Shown: positions 24,530-32,301 of the stretch, one piece after another
Position numbering within the stretch: the first letter of the stretch is position 1
How the letters are laid out: every line of letters begins with the position of its first letter
Origin: an uncultured Prevotellaceae bacterium
GTDB taxonomy: Bacteria; Bacteroidota; Bacteroidia; Bacteroidales; Bacteroidaceae
Direction: 5' to 3'
NCBI GenBank assembly: GCA_902799765.1
Contig: CADCBZ010000001.1
Span: 1-64,000, forward strand
DNA: 64,000 nt
Translations under genes and position numbers: made by a program
The notes under the pieces: generated by a model
What the model was told of the DNA's origin: nothing
Seen by the model: only the letters and a program-made list of their open reading frames with translations
Database searches by the model: none

Positions 24530-26272
24530 TTAGCTATAAAACTCTCTTACTATCTCTTCTCTCAGCAACTCCACATCATTACAATGTTCAAACAAATCCG
24601 AATACTGCCTAAGTCCAGTTCTTAAATACAACTGCCAGCATTTCAAACTGGTTACATAATGGTCTTCAAGTGTCGACAGTGACGATAATTCTCCCACATA
24701 GCAATTGCCTGCGCAGAATGTCTCATGACTAACAGGATATAGAGAGCCTAATCTGGGATTATCAATAACCAACACGCAGCCATCCTCATCTATCACCAGT
24801 TTGTTGAATTTAGTATCATCGGCATGTCGCATGGCAAATTTCATCTCCTCGTATGTAAACAAATGAGTCGGTTTTTTTATTTGATGTAGAACAGGTTGCA
24901 GGTTATAACAAAACGATGCCGAATCGCCATCAAAACCTCCATCAACGCATCTTTTCCGAATAACCTCATGAATAAGTTGTGTTAGCTGCACATAGTATTC
25001 CCTTGACGATGTGATTAAATACTCATTAACATCCATTTCTTCTACTTTCAGCCTAAAGAAACCATCTTTACATAGTACCAAGGAACTATCCCACTTGGAA
25101 AACTCTGGCCAATACAGCTCTACACCAAATGCTATCTTCGATTCTCCGTCGATCTCTGCTCCTTCTAGTATTTCAGAGAAATTCCATATCGTTATATTTT
25201 TCTCAACAAACAAATCTGGTATTTGACTCACATCTATACTAACTGGCTCATACCGTTTATTATATTCGTCTTTCACCGCATCAGCAAAGTCCTTTATATG
25301 GTCTTTCAGTGCTTCTAGCAACTCAAATGCATCGCTTAGTTTCACTGACTTTCCTGTGTCATGCGACAGGTCGTTGGCCAGGCGTGATATCTTGTTGAAA
25401 AACGCTGCATAATCTTCGCCCTTCATAACTTGTTTCAACAACTTCACCAGCCCGCCAATTCTCCTGTTATTATAGTCTTCCTGTCGCGGTCTTATCTTCT
25501 CGTAGTAGAATGCAACCTCCAGATTAAAGGTGGTTTCCGCTACTCTTCTCAGCGAACTACCGGCCTGACAGATAGAATCTTGTTCCGTTTCCTTATCCTC
25601 ATGTTCTCCGCTTATCTTATCAAGATCTTTATAAATGCGTCTGAGCCTATATTGACAATTATCTAGATTCCATAGGAACAGATACTTTCTCGACTCACTG
25701 GTGTTTAAATATATATCCTTGGGAATAATCCAAAACGACGTAATCGGGGTTTTCAAGAAGCGAACCAAATGGCGTTCTTTGTCTTTTGCCAACAGTACTT
25801 CTGTAGCTATCATGTGGTCATTCTCTCGTATGTCTTTAATCGAATAGCCGCCTTTAGTCAGTTTTGTTATAACATCTTTTCTTCCTACTGTATATCCTTT
25901 GATGACTATTGCGATACAGTCATCTTGTTTGTTCGTAACGAAACGCAGACTCTGAAAGCTCAGGGCAAGCGAGTATTTGTCAAATGGGAACACCATCCTA
26001 CGCATTTCTGCCAGTTCTTCGTCCTCTTCAGGCAGCTTCCAATAGAGAAATAGCAGGTTCTCATCTTTGTCAATCTCAACCTTTTCCAAATGATCCCAGT
26101 TGTCCTCGTCCAAGAAGTCAACATTGACGACTCCCTTGGTTACATTCATGAAGTGCCGAAAGAACAACTCCAATTGCTCTATATCGGAAATTTCCCTATT
26201 AGGATAGTCTATAGCCAGCTTATCAAAGTTGCTTATCGACTCTCGTTCTCCCATCTTATTCTCTTCTTCCAT
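24530..26272 (-). CDS. Large protein with DUF4145/HEPN-like helical region, about 580 aa
   Basis: I start it at the ATG at 26272 (MEEENKMGERES), 5 bases after the propeller gene stop; an upstream frame to 26320 would overlap that gene. The middle (about 230-330) contains SSLRRVAETTFNLEVAFYYE, LKQVMKGEDYAAFFNKISRL and ANDLSHDTGKSVKLSDAFEL, a pattern like DUF4145 or HEPN helical bundles. The N- and C-terminal parts are unrecognised. It is flanked closely by the propeller and the NACHT gene, and the three probably work together. No catalytic motif is certain. Confidence 0.55.
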   Translation of the reverse strand: MEEENKMGERESISNFDKLAIDYPNREISDIEQLELFFRHFMNVTKGVVNVDFLDEDNWDHLEKVEIDKDENLLFLYWKLPEEDEELAEMRRMVFPFDKYSLALSFQSLRFVTNKQDDCIAIVIKGYTVGRKDVITKLTKGGYSIKDIRENDHMIATEVLLAKDKERHLVRFLKTPITSFWIIPKDIYLNTSESRKYLFLWNLDNCQYRLRRIYKDLDKISGEHEDKETEQDSICQAGSSLRRVAETTFNLEVAFYYEKIRPRQEDYNNRRIGGLVKLLKQVMKGEDYAAFFNKISRLANDLSHDTGKSVKLSDAFELLEALKDHIKDFADAVKDEYNKRYEPVSIDVSQIPDLFVEKNITIWNFSEILEGAEIDGESKIAFGVELYWPEFSKWDSSLVLCKDGFFRLKVEEMDVNEYLITSSREYYVQLTQLIHEVIRKRCVDGGFDGDSASFCYNLQPVLHQIKKPTHLFTYEEMKFAMRHADDTKFNKLVIDEDGCVLVIDNPRLGSLYPVSHETFCAGNCYVGELSSLSTLEDHYVTSLKCWQLYLRTGLRQYSDLFEHCNDVELLREEIVREFYS

Positions 26273-26277
26273 AATTC

Positions 26278-27507
26278 CTAGAACGGATACTCTTCCATAT
26301 AGCTTACTGTCGAACCCCATCTTTGCTTGTCATCAACAGAAAATGCCAACCCCATCGTCTTTTTTACCTGCGAAATAAAGTAGTCGTGGTTAAATGAATA
26401 TACATCCAGCTGGTCATCAAGAATTACGTGCAATTGATTCTCATAATTGATTGACCGCGGGTAGATTCTCCATCTTGTAATAGGCTTGTTGATTCGTGTA
26501 ATCTCGTTATCACTTCTGACCACCCACAATCCGTCAATAAACTCAATGATGTTGCCAAAGTATGCAGTACTTCCTCCGATTATCTCTTTATTTATTTGCT
26601 TTTTATAATGGTCGATTGGAGAAAAAGTCTTATGCTCCGCCTTGCTCTTCTTGTCATTACTGAATCTTACGATGTCTATTCCGCTCTTGTTGGCCAGATA
26701 AATTTTATCACCAGCCCCCCAGCTCAGTCCTTGTTTATGCTCAAAAATAGCGTCTTGAAAATATTCTGTCTGATATTCCCTTTGGTATTTATTTCCCTCT
26801 GTTTTCCAGCCGTAATAGGCCATAAACGACGAATCCACTAGCGATGAACTATAGATACTTAGAAAATTATAGTTTGCAAAACTGGAATGTTTCTTACTGA
26901 TTTGACCGATTCTGTTTTCCACCTGATGCTTGAACCTGATTGTATCACTATCGCTTACGTCAAGTTCATACAACCCTTCATCCCCTCCAGATAAGGCAAT
27001 CTGCGGAAATCTGTTTGCTTTAATAGAAAGCAATTTACAATCCCATAGCTTAAATGGTTTCGAACTTACTGGATTGCCTGTCTTTCTGTGAGCAGTTGAC
27101 TGAAACAGTCCATTATCGTTGATAAAATAAAGTTTGCTGTTATATATCTCCGTATCCGTAGGAATTTCGCCCCCAGGAACATCCTGTTCTTGGAGAAGAA
27201 ACTTCTTCAGTTGGCTTGGTCTGATGATATGTGTCTTTGATGATACAGCATTCATCTTTCGCAACAACAATTCTCTGAAGTCTGTATCTTTAAATATCTC
27301 TGTCAGAGAGTGTTTATATAAATAATGGCCGTCTTTAAATGTAAATGTATAAGCTAGTTTTTCCTTATCATCATCGTATAAGGAGTCCACTATATCGTTC
27401 CAGTTATAAGTGCACAAAGTACCATCCAAGGTCCACAAGTATAAACGGCCTCGGTATATCTGACTATCAATAAAGTCACCAATTATAGAGATCTTTGCAG
27501 GCTGCAT
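26278..27507 (-). CDS. Probable beta-propeller protein, 409 aa
   Basis: The sequence holds six or seven repeats of a blade-like pattern, for example IYRGRLYLWTLDGTLCTYNW, IYNSKLYFINDNGLFQS, FPQIALSGGDEGLYELDV, GDKIYLANKSGIDIVRF, IEFIDGLWVVRSDNEITRI and NYENQLHVILDDQLDVYSF. These suggest a cytoplasmic beta-propeller used for protein recognition. No signal peptide is present. The gene overlaps the upstream 167-aa gene by 25 bases and ends 5 bases before the next. Next to a NACHT ATPase, a propeller could be the ligand sensor, as repeat domains are in other STAND systems; that is inference. Confidence 0.6.
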   Translation of the reverse strand: MQPAKISIIGDFIDSQIYRGRLYLWTLDGTLCTYNWNDIVDSLYDDDKEKLAYTFTFKDGHYLYKHSLTEIFKDTDFRELLLRKMNAVSSKTHIIRPSQLKKFLLQEQDVPGGEIPTDTEIYNSKLYFINDNGLFQSTAHRKTGNPVSSKPFKLWDCKLLSIKANRFPQIALSGGDEGLYELDVSDSDTIRFKHQVENRIGQISKKHSSFANYNFLSIYSSSLVDSSFMAYYGWKTEGNKYQREYQTEYFQDAIFEHKQGLSWGAGDKIYLANKSGIDIVRFSNDKKSKAEHKTFSPIDHYKKQINKEIIGGSTAYFGNIIEFIDGLWVVRSDNEITRINKPITRWRIYPRSINYENQLHVILDDQLDVYSFNHDYFISQVKKTMGLAFSVDDKQRWGSTVSYMEEYPF

Positions 27508-27941
27508 GGCTTTTGTTGTTTTAGTCGGGTTATGTCTGATTTTTCAATAAGGCCGTTCTCCTTCCATTGTCTTAATAGGCTCATAGGGGGTATATCATTC
27601 TTTGCTCTCATGTAGTTTGCTGGATATCCATGCCAATGGTCTGAGCGTGTTCCGTCAACAAATCTTGCTAGTCTGGTTTCACTATCATGCTCTGTTAACC
27701 CTAACACACAAGCCACTTCACTGACAATCCATAGGGCATATCCTTTATCGTCATATATCTGGCCATCTCTTTTTGCCTTGGCAAACAAGTCAAATTCGTC
27801 ATCTACAGATATAGTCCATTGGCTCTTATCTGCCGTTCCATTCCTGTGGTATGACACGGACTTATAGTATCCTGCTATCTTATATGCTGGATATTCCGTC
27901 GACATGTCGTATTCTATGTCAGTTCTGTGCTTATTTGCCAT
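27483..27941 (-). CDS. Hypothetical protein, about 152 aa
   Basis: The likely start is the ATG at 27941 (MANKHRTDIEYDMSTEYP); the longer frame to 27986 adds 15 residues. The product has conserved-looking stretches such as DDKGYALWIVSEVACVLGL and GTRSDHWHGYPANYMRAK, with several His, Trp and Tyr residues. The family is not recognised. Its end overlaps the propeller gene by 25 bases, so it is translated with it. It may be a dedicated partner of the propeller protein. Confidence 0.6.
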   Translation of the reverse strand: MANKHRTDIEYDMSTEYPAYKIAGYYKSVSYHRNGTADKSQWTISVDDEFDLFAKAKRDGQIYDDKGYALWIVSEVACVLGLTEHDSETRLARFVDGTRSDHWHGYPANYMRAKNDIPPMSLLRQWKENGLIEKSDITRLKQQKPCSLQRSL

Positions 27942-27995
27942 TATTAACTCTAAAAACGGACAAACATAGTACTCTTTATCAACCAATACGATTAC

Positions 27996-28862
27996 TCATC
28001 TCCCAACCTTCCGCAGTTCATCCAAATTCAGAAACTTGAACTTCGTCTGTGGATAGAGCTTATAATGGCTCTCATCAAGGAGGACTCCTTTGCCTATATT
28101 CTGGAAGAAATTGTATTGATCCAGGATTCCTTTAAAACCAAGTTTGCCATCACTGTCCTTTGCAAATTTAGAGAAGGAACTGTAAAAAAGAAGTGCCAAC
28201 TCCTCGTCAGGCATCTGCGACTGAAGGATATTCAAATACCTCTTGATAGTATCCTCCCCGTTCTTTTCCTCTCTATACTCATTAACAACAAACATCACTG
28301 CATTGTAGATAAAGCGGAAATAGAAACTTATATAGCATTGATTACTACGGACGTACTCATCATAGAGTAGCCCCAACGCCTCCAATTTGTTCCGTATTTC
28401 TATCTTGGAACTGTTTGGCTCAATAGGTTCTTCTTTATCTTTTACATATTCCTTGAAGGAATTATAACAACCTATTAAATCTGTTATTTTACCTCCAGTC
28501 TCTTTATCCAAAGTGTTTTCGCTTGCCTGCCTTGTTTTGTCTATCATACCTACAAGGTTATAATAAGCAATCTCGAATCGCCCCTGTCGCTGTTCTTCCT
28601 GAGCCAGTTTGAATTGTTTATTCTGTTGCCAAATCGTGTAAATGACCAGTACAGTGGAAATGAATGACAGCAAAACCCCTATGGTGCCAGAGAAAAAATC
28701 GCCTATATTACCAGCACTTCCATTGGCACCGAAGAATTCTGATTGGCACCAGTCGTAGCCTCGTACAAATTGCAAAAGCAAATAGGCGGCTGACAGCAAC
28801 AACAATGCAGACCCTAAAATAATTAAGGTATAATACCCTTTATTACTTTCCTTCTCTTTCAT
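27996..28862 (-). CDS. AbiC-like two-helix membrane protein (putAbiC family)
   Basis: Two membrane helices lie at about 10-32 and 57-80, separated by GSAGNIGDFFSGTIGVLLSF, a motif of the putative phage abortive infection family (putAbiC). The cytoplasmic part contains QGRFEIAYYNLVGMIDKTRQ and a later YISFYFRFIYNAVMFV, both usual in that family. Length 288 fits. Such proteins are thought to act as membrane effectors that stop growth during infection. It overlaps the next upstream gene by 4 bases, forming a coupled pair with the 342-aa protein, which could be its sensor or regulator. Confidence 0.75.
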   Translation of the reverse strand: MKEKESNKGYYTLIILGSALLLLSAAYLLLQFVRGYDWCQSEFFGANGSAGNIGDFFSGTIGVLLSFISTVLVIYTIWQQNKQFKLAQEEQRQGRFEIAYYNLVGMIDKTRQASENTLDKETGGKITDLIGCYNSFKEYVKDKEEPIEPNSSKIEIRNKLEALGLLYDEYVRSNQCYISFYFRFIYNAVMFVVNEYREEKNGEDTIKRYLNILQSQMPDEELALLFYSSFSKFAKDSDGKLGFKGILDQYNFFQNIGKGVLLDESHYKLYPQTKFKFLNLDELRKVGR

Positions 28863-29887
28863 GATTGATTCAATTCTTGGTCAATTTCATCAAATATGTT
28901 ACATGCAGCTCTATGCAACGATTCGTAAGTTGGATATTGAGTAGAGTCATATTTCAGATCTTGGGTTATTTCAATATATGTCCCAAGTTTACCAACATCC
29001 TGCATCGACAGACTATGATAACTACCGCCTATCAGTACTTCAAACTTCAAATCTGCATATTCAACTTCTCCCACGCTATAAATTTGTGGCCTCTCATCTT
29101 TATACTTATTGAAGATATTCAAGATAGAGAGCATCTTATTGCGTTTAGCTGTATAAACTATCTGAGTATTACCAATATCATCGTCACTGATTTCGCCATT
29201 AGTAGCTCGTGATACAGAAAGATCACTGCTTTTTATCCTCTCCAACGTTATCTTCCTGGCACCACCTAATTGGGCCACATGCTTCTCCATGATTCGTCTA
29301 ATAGCCAATGGAGAAATGCTAACGACAAAATCTTCTGCCTCTATACCAATTGCTTCTTTTATAGCCTTTATGATACGTTTTTCCAATAAGCTGTATATAC
29401 CAATGTTACTTATCCTCTCTACCAACAGATAAGCAACTCTCGAATTTTCTGGTATCTGAAACATGAAGTAGAAGGGCATCAACAAAGCATCATTTACTCG
29501 CTTTTTTCGCGTCTTTCCAGACTTAATGTTCACAATATTCTCCTCTGTACCAAATTCGCCAGATTCTATGATGCCCGAAAGACACCTGCCTTTTTCATAA
29601 AGAACATCTTCATCTTTCTTCTTTATAATGCGAAAATACTTACTTTCCGCTTTGTCAACCTTCGTTTCATCCACAGAGCCCTCTTCCGTTTCTGCTGCAT
29701 CATTATCTTCGTCTTGCTCCTCCTCAGAAGTTTCTTGAGGAGTGTAGCAAAGAGATTTTAGCATCTCATAAAGAATATTCTTTAAGTCTTTTCCATTAAG
29801 GAAATCAGACAACACAAGTTTATCTTCTGGTTTTCTCAAAGGATAAATAGAAATCTTATAAAGAGCAATGTTATAGGATCTTGCCAT
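28859..29887 (-). CDS. Hypothetical partner of the AbiC-like protein, 342 aa
   Basis: A soluble protein beginning MARSYNIALYKISIYPLRKP with a low-complexity acidic insert at about 53-80. The sequence around 135-200 (ALLMPFYFMFQIPENSRVAY) looks like a folded alpha/beta core. The start resembles DUF4747-type proteins, but I am not sure. Its stop overlaps the AbiC-like gene start by 4 bases, so the two make a toxin-partner style pair inside the operon. Confidence 0.6.
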   Translation of the reverse strand: MARSYNIALYKISIYPLRKPEDKLVLSDFLNGKDLKNILYEMLKSLCYTPQETSEEEQDEDNDAAETEEGSVDETKVDKAESKYFRIIKKKDEDVLYEKGRCLSGIIESGEFGTEENIVNIKSGKTRKKRVNDALLMPFYFMFQIPENSRVAYLLVERISNIGIYSLLEKRIIKAIKEAIGIEAEDFVVSISPLAIRRIMEKHVAQLGGARKITLERIKSSDLSVSRATNGEISDDDIGNTQIVYTAKRNKMLSILNIFNKYKDERPQIYSVGEVEYADLKFEVLIGGSYHSLSMQDVGKLGTYIEITQDLKYDSTQYPTYESLHRAACNIFDEIDQELNQS

Positions 29888-29904
29888 ATTTATTTTTTAA
29901 TTAT

Positions 29905-29924
29905 TTTTTATCGGACAGCAATAA
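29905..29924 (+). repeat. 20-bp direct repeat, copy 2
   Basis: Identical to 79-98 in the same orientation. It covers the stop codon and last residues of the small gene at 29908-30108. The two copies enclose almost all defence cassettes, 29.8 kb apart. Confidence 0.6.
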
Positions 29925-30108
29925 ATATGATCGTATCATGACAATAGTTCCTTAACCAGGCCTTTTGCTGCCCAATAGACACACCTCGATAATGATTATA
30001 TTTCTCACATAATGCATTGATTTTCGTTTCGATATAATCTGTCTCTTTTACAGCAACGTATATTTCTTCTAACTTCTTCATCCTTCTTTTCTGTGTATTT
30101 CTTATCAT
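29908..30108 (-). CDS. Small hypothetical protein, up to 66 aa
   Basis: A short basic protein; a second start at MKKLEEIYVAVKE is possible. It ends in the 20-base repeat shared with 79-98. It lies 7 bases after the P-loop gene and 20 bases before the 342-aa gene, so it reads as part of the operon, but coding status is uncertain. Confidence 0.4.
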   Translation of the reverse strand: MIRNTQKRRMKKLEEIYVAVKETDYIETKINALCEKYNHYRGVSIGQQKAWLRNYCHDTIIFIAVR

Positions 30109-30115
30109 TCCTCTT

Positions 30116-30556
30116 TTAGAAGTCCTTCTCTATCCTATCCTCAATCATCTCCACTACCCTCTCAGCATATTTCCGATTCAGATAGTTGTGAAGCGTTTCA
30201 TCATCCGAACGGTCGTTCTGGGTCCAAACCACCTGAAAGCCATGTTTCTTCAATTCCTTAATATTCTCACACGTCTCGCCATAGCTCCTCGAAGCACATA
30301 CGATAATATCACACCCCATATTCAGAAAATCCCTCAAAGACTCGCCTTGTCTTGAATTTGGATCTCCCTGGCTTTCTATTCCTACCAGCACATCACCCAT
30401 CTGAACCGTAGCCTTGATATCCCCATTATTTAAAAGCACAGTACTAGGATATTTCTCACTCAATAGAGTAAACACCGCCTTTACCGACGAAGACTTCCCT
30501 TGCTCACCCACACCCCAATTGGCAATCACAAGTTTCTGCATATAATCTATCATCAA
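30116..30556 (-). CDS. Small P-loop NTPase-like protein, 146 aa
   Basis: The N-terminus carries a Walker A-like motif NWGVGEQGKSSSVKAVF (P-loop at 15-22). A VLVGIESQGDP segment follows near 57-67, and CDIIVCASRSYGET near 84-97 resembles a Rossmann-type nucleotide-binding core. The protein is compact, like small kinases or ParA-like domains, but the exact family is not recognised. It is the first gene of the operon, about 170 bases after the predicted transcription start, and may sense or modify a nucleotide. Confidence 0.6.
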   Translation of the reverse strand: MMIDYMQKLVIANWGVGEQGKSSSVKAVFTLLSEKYPSTVLLNNGDIKATVQMGDVLVGIESQGDPNSRQGESLRDFLNMGCDIIVCASRSYGETCENIKELKKHGFQVVWTQNDRSDDETLHNYLNRKYAERVVEMIEDRIEKDF

Positions 30557-30707
30557 TAATGAAAATATGAATAATCACCATATCCTATTTACAATCCTGC
30601 TCATATAGGCAATACATACTTTCCACGCCATTAAACTTAAAAATCTAAGATTCAGCGCGTTACAGAGAACCAACCATTATTTAACAGATGTACTTAGGAT
30701 TACAACA

Positions 30708-30719
30708 GATATCGATATC
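30708..30719 (-). promoter_or_regulatory. Palindromic operator candidate
   Basis: GATATCGATATC is a perfect 12-base palindrome about 13 bases after the -7 box of the defence-operon promoter. Its place near the transcription start suits a repressor site. No regulator gene is identified in the operon. Confidence 0.35.
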
Positions 30720-30731
30720 CCTTTCCGTTGG

Positions 30732-30763
30732 CAAAAATATAGATTATTTTTGAAACCGCCAAA
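30732..30763 (-). promoter_or_regulatory. Promoter of the NACHT-containing operon
   Basis: On the minus strand TTTG (30763-30760) and TATTTTTG (30739-30732) are separated by 20 bases, matching the Bacteroidetes -33/-7 consensus and spacing. It lies 176 bases before the P-loop gene start and probably drives the operon down to 20407. Confidence 0.65.
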
Positions 30764-30933
30764 CAAAATGCGAAGAAAAACACGCCAAGTTTCATGTACC
30801 ACTCGACTCCACTTGAAGCGACAAGAACCAGCCGATTGGCTGGACCCCGTCTATTCTTATTGATTTATATGTCTGTACTTCTCAGTTGATAATATCGGCG
30901 AATTAACCAAACGGTGCCTCTTTATGGAATGAG

Positions 30934-30970
30934 AAACCTATCAGTGGGGCCTGGCACCAGAGATAGGTTT
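30934..30970. repeat. Palindromic repeat, copy 1
   Basis: AAACCTATC and GATAGGTTT arms flank a GGGGCCTGGCACC core. ATGAG and CTCAT just outside extend the symmetry. Confidence 0.75.
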
Positions 30971-31002
30971 GCCTCATACTTTGGGTAATAACACGACTTA
31001 TT

Positions 31003-31045
31003 AAACGACTGAAAGCCAGCCCGAAGGTTGACTTTCAGTCGTTTT
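31003..31045 (+). terminator. Terminator-like hairpin
   Basis: AAACGACTGAAAG and CTTTCAGTCGTTT form a perfect 13-bp stem with a 16-base loop, ending in a T run on the plus strand. It lies between the two divergent-context blocks and could insulate them. Confidence 0.55.
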
Positions 31046-31056
31046 TGATATCAAAA

Positions 31057-31089
31057 ACCTATCATTGGGGCCTGGCCCGAGTGATAGGT
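31057..31089. repeat. Palindromic repeat, copy 2
   Basis: ACCTATCA and TGATAGGT arms around TTGGGGCCTGGCCCGAG. A GC-rich stretch starting GGCGGCGGGAGCGAG follows; a similar stretch (GGCGGCGGGTGAGAG) flanks copy 4. Confidence 0.75.
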
Positions 31090-31151
31090 GGCGGCGGGAG
31101 CGAGAGACGGAGGAGCAGGCGACGGTGGATGAGCGGGAGTGGCGAGGGGGA

Positions 31152-31183
31152 ACCTATCAGTGGGGCCTGGCACGGTGATAGGT
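31152..31183. repeat. Palindromic repeat, copy 3, overlapping an epimerase stop codon
   Basis: ACCTATCA and TGATAGGT arms around GTGGGGCCTGGCACGG. The epimerase reading frame ends inside it: the repeat encodes TYHRARPH and the TGA stop at 31159-31157. Confidence 0.75.
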
Positions 31184-32251
31184 GAGGAGGCGGGGGAGGG
31201 CTTCGTGGAGGGAGATCTGGGGGGACCAGCCTAATTTTTCAAGGGCTGAGGTGTCAAGGGCGGTGCGACGATAGGCGCAATAGCCTTTCTGGGCACCCTT
31301 TGATATTACCACCTGAATCTTCTTATCCGATCTCAACGCTGCCAACATGTGGGCTAGATCTTTGATACTGACTGGCTCTGTCTCATTAGCCAGATTATAG
31401 GCTTTTGCAGGCTCTCCATGAAAGAGGACCGTAAACATACCCACGACTGCATCAGTAACATAAAGGAACGCACGAATGGCCTCACCACTGCTTTTCAACA
31501 CAATATCCCTGCCAGCCACCACATCGCCCACCAGGTCGGCCATCACCCTTCCGTCATTCTCCAACTTCATCGTCGGACCATACGAATGGGCAATACGAAT
31601 AGTATTAAAGTTCACGCCATATTGCAGGAAATAGCTCTTCAGTAACGTCTCTGCAGCCCGTTTGCTCTCAGGATAGCACGACCTATCATCCAAAGGATCA
31701 AGCGTACCCATGGCCTGCTCATCCAATAGCTCAGCCTCCTCATTCTTGCCATAGACCTCACGCGTGGAGGCAAAGATCACCTTTTTCGTCTGACAATCGC
31801 GAGCATACTCCAGCACATTTATCGTCCCCAGCAGATTGCACTTCATGATACCCACGGGATCCGAATTGATAAAATATGGGCTCGCATTCCCAGCCAAGTG
31901 GAACACATAGTCAGCTTTCCCTTCATAGGCGGCGGGTGAGAGGAGGTGGCTAGCGGAACCTATCACCGGGCCTGGCCCCAGTGATAGGTTGCAGACATCC
32001 TGAATCAGCAGTTGGAAATAAGGCTTACCCTCATACGAGCCAAAATATTGCTCGGCTCTCTGACGATTCCTGCAGAGTGCTATTACCGAGACATTGATGC
32101 CGGCATGCTCATGCAGATAGAGCAGCAGCCAAGTCACATACGAGGCCAACATACCTGTAGCCCCAGTCACGAGGACGGTTTTCCCGTCGAGCTCCCTCCA
32201 AGGCAGATGAGCCTCGCTCATCCTCTCTAAATCCTCTTCGATAATATTCAT
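31157..32251 (-). CDS. NAD-dependent epimerase/dehydratase (extended SDR)
   Basis: An extended SDR enzyme with the glycine motif VLVTGATGMLASYV and the catalytic YPESK near 200. It acts on a nucleotide sugar or polyol in the polymer pathway with the two genes upstream, a cytidylyltransferase and a CDP-glycerol-type polymerase. I choose the ATG at 32251 (MNIIEEDLERMSE); the upstream frame to 32284 reads through a heptamer repeat. A palindromic repeat at 31957-31990 is inserted in frame, encoding about NLSLGPGPVIG between LLIQDVC and the adjoining residues. The last residues and stop also come from a repeat copy. Both changes are at loop or tail positions, so the enzyme may still work. Substrate unknown. 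Confidence 0.8.
   Translation of the reverse strand: MNIIEEDLERMSEAHLPWRELDGKTVLVTGATGMLASYVTWLLLYLHEHAGINVSVIALCRNRQRAEQYFGSYEGKPYFQLLIQDVCNLSLGPGPVIGSASHLLSPAAYEGKADYVFHLAGNASPYFINSDPVGIMKCNLLGTINVLEYARDCQTKKVIFASTREVYGKNEEAELLDEQAMGTLDPLDDRSCYPESKRAAETLLKSYFLQYGVNFNTIRIAHSYGPTMKLENDGRVMADLVGDVVAGRDIVLKSSGEAIRAFLYVTDAVVGMFTVLFHGEPAKAYNLANETEPVSIKDLAHMLAALRSDKKIQVVISKGAQKGYCAYRRTALDTSALEKLGWSPQISLHEALPRLLTYHRARPH
31957..31990. repeat. Palindromic repeat, copy 4, inside the epimerase gene
   Basis: AACCTATCAC and GTGATAGGTT arms form a perfect 10-bp pair around CGGGCCTGGCCCCA. It is 34 bp long and, with its flanking GC-rich sequence, keeps the reading frame open. Confidence 0.75.
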
Positions 32252-32268
32252 ATTCACAGCGGTAGCAA

Positions 32269-32301
32269 ATTTTTCACTTTTCACTCCTCACTTTTCACTT
32301 C
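32269..32301 (-). repeat. Heptamer repeat run before the epimerase
   Basis: On the minus strand GAAGTGAAAAGTGAGGAGTG and AAAAGTGAAAAATT are successive AGTGAAA-like heptamers, followed by TTGCTACCGC. It overlaps the unlikely long start of the epimerase. Confidence 0.5.

Larger units (their letters stand above)
30557..31151. other. Intergenic region between defence operon and glycan locus
   Basis: This 595-base stretch holds the defence-operon leader and promoter (30557-30763), a 6-bp GGCTGG/CCAGCC hairpin (30828-30843), two palindromic repeats (30934-30970 and 31057-31089), a 13-bp terminator-like hairpin (31003-31045) and a GC-rich purine run (31090-31150). No gene is visible. Confidence 0.6.

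Noticed and set aside
30934..31183. Possible CRISPR array made of the three close palindromic repeats
   Set aside because: Spacing is irregular (about 85 and 60 bases), arms vary, there is no cas gene and a fourth copy lies inside a coding gene.
32251..32284. Longer N-terminus of the SDR epimerase (MKSEKFATAV)
   Set aside because: These codons are a heptamer repeat plus a common intergenic tail, so the ATG at 32251 is the better start.
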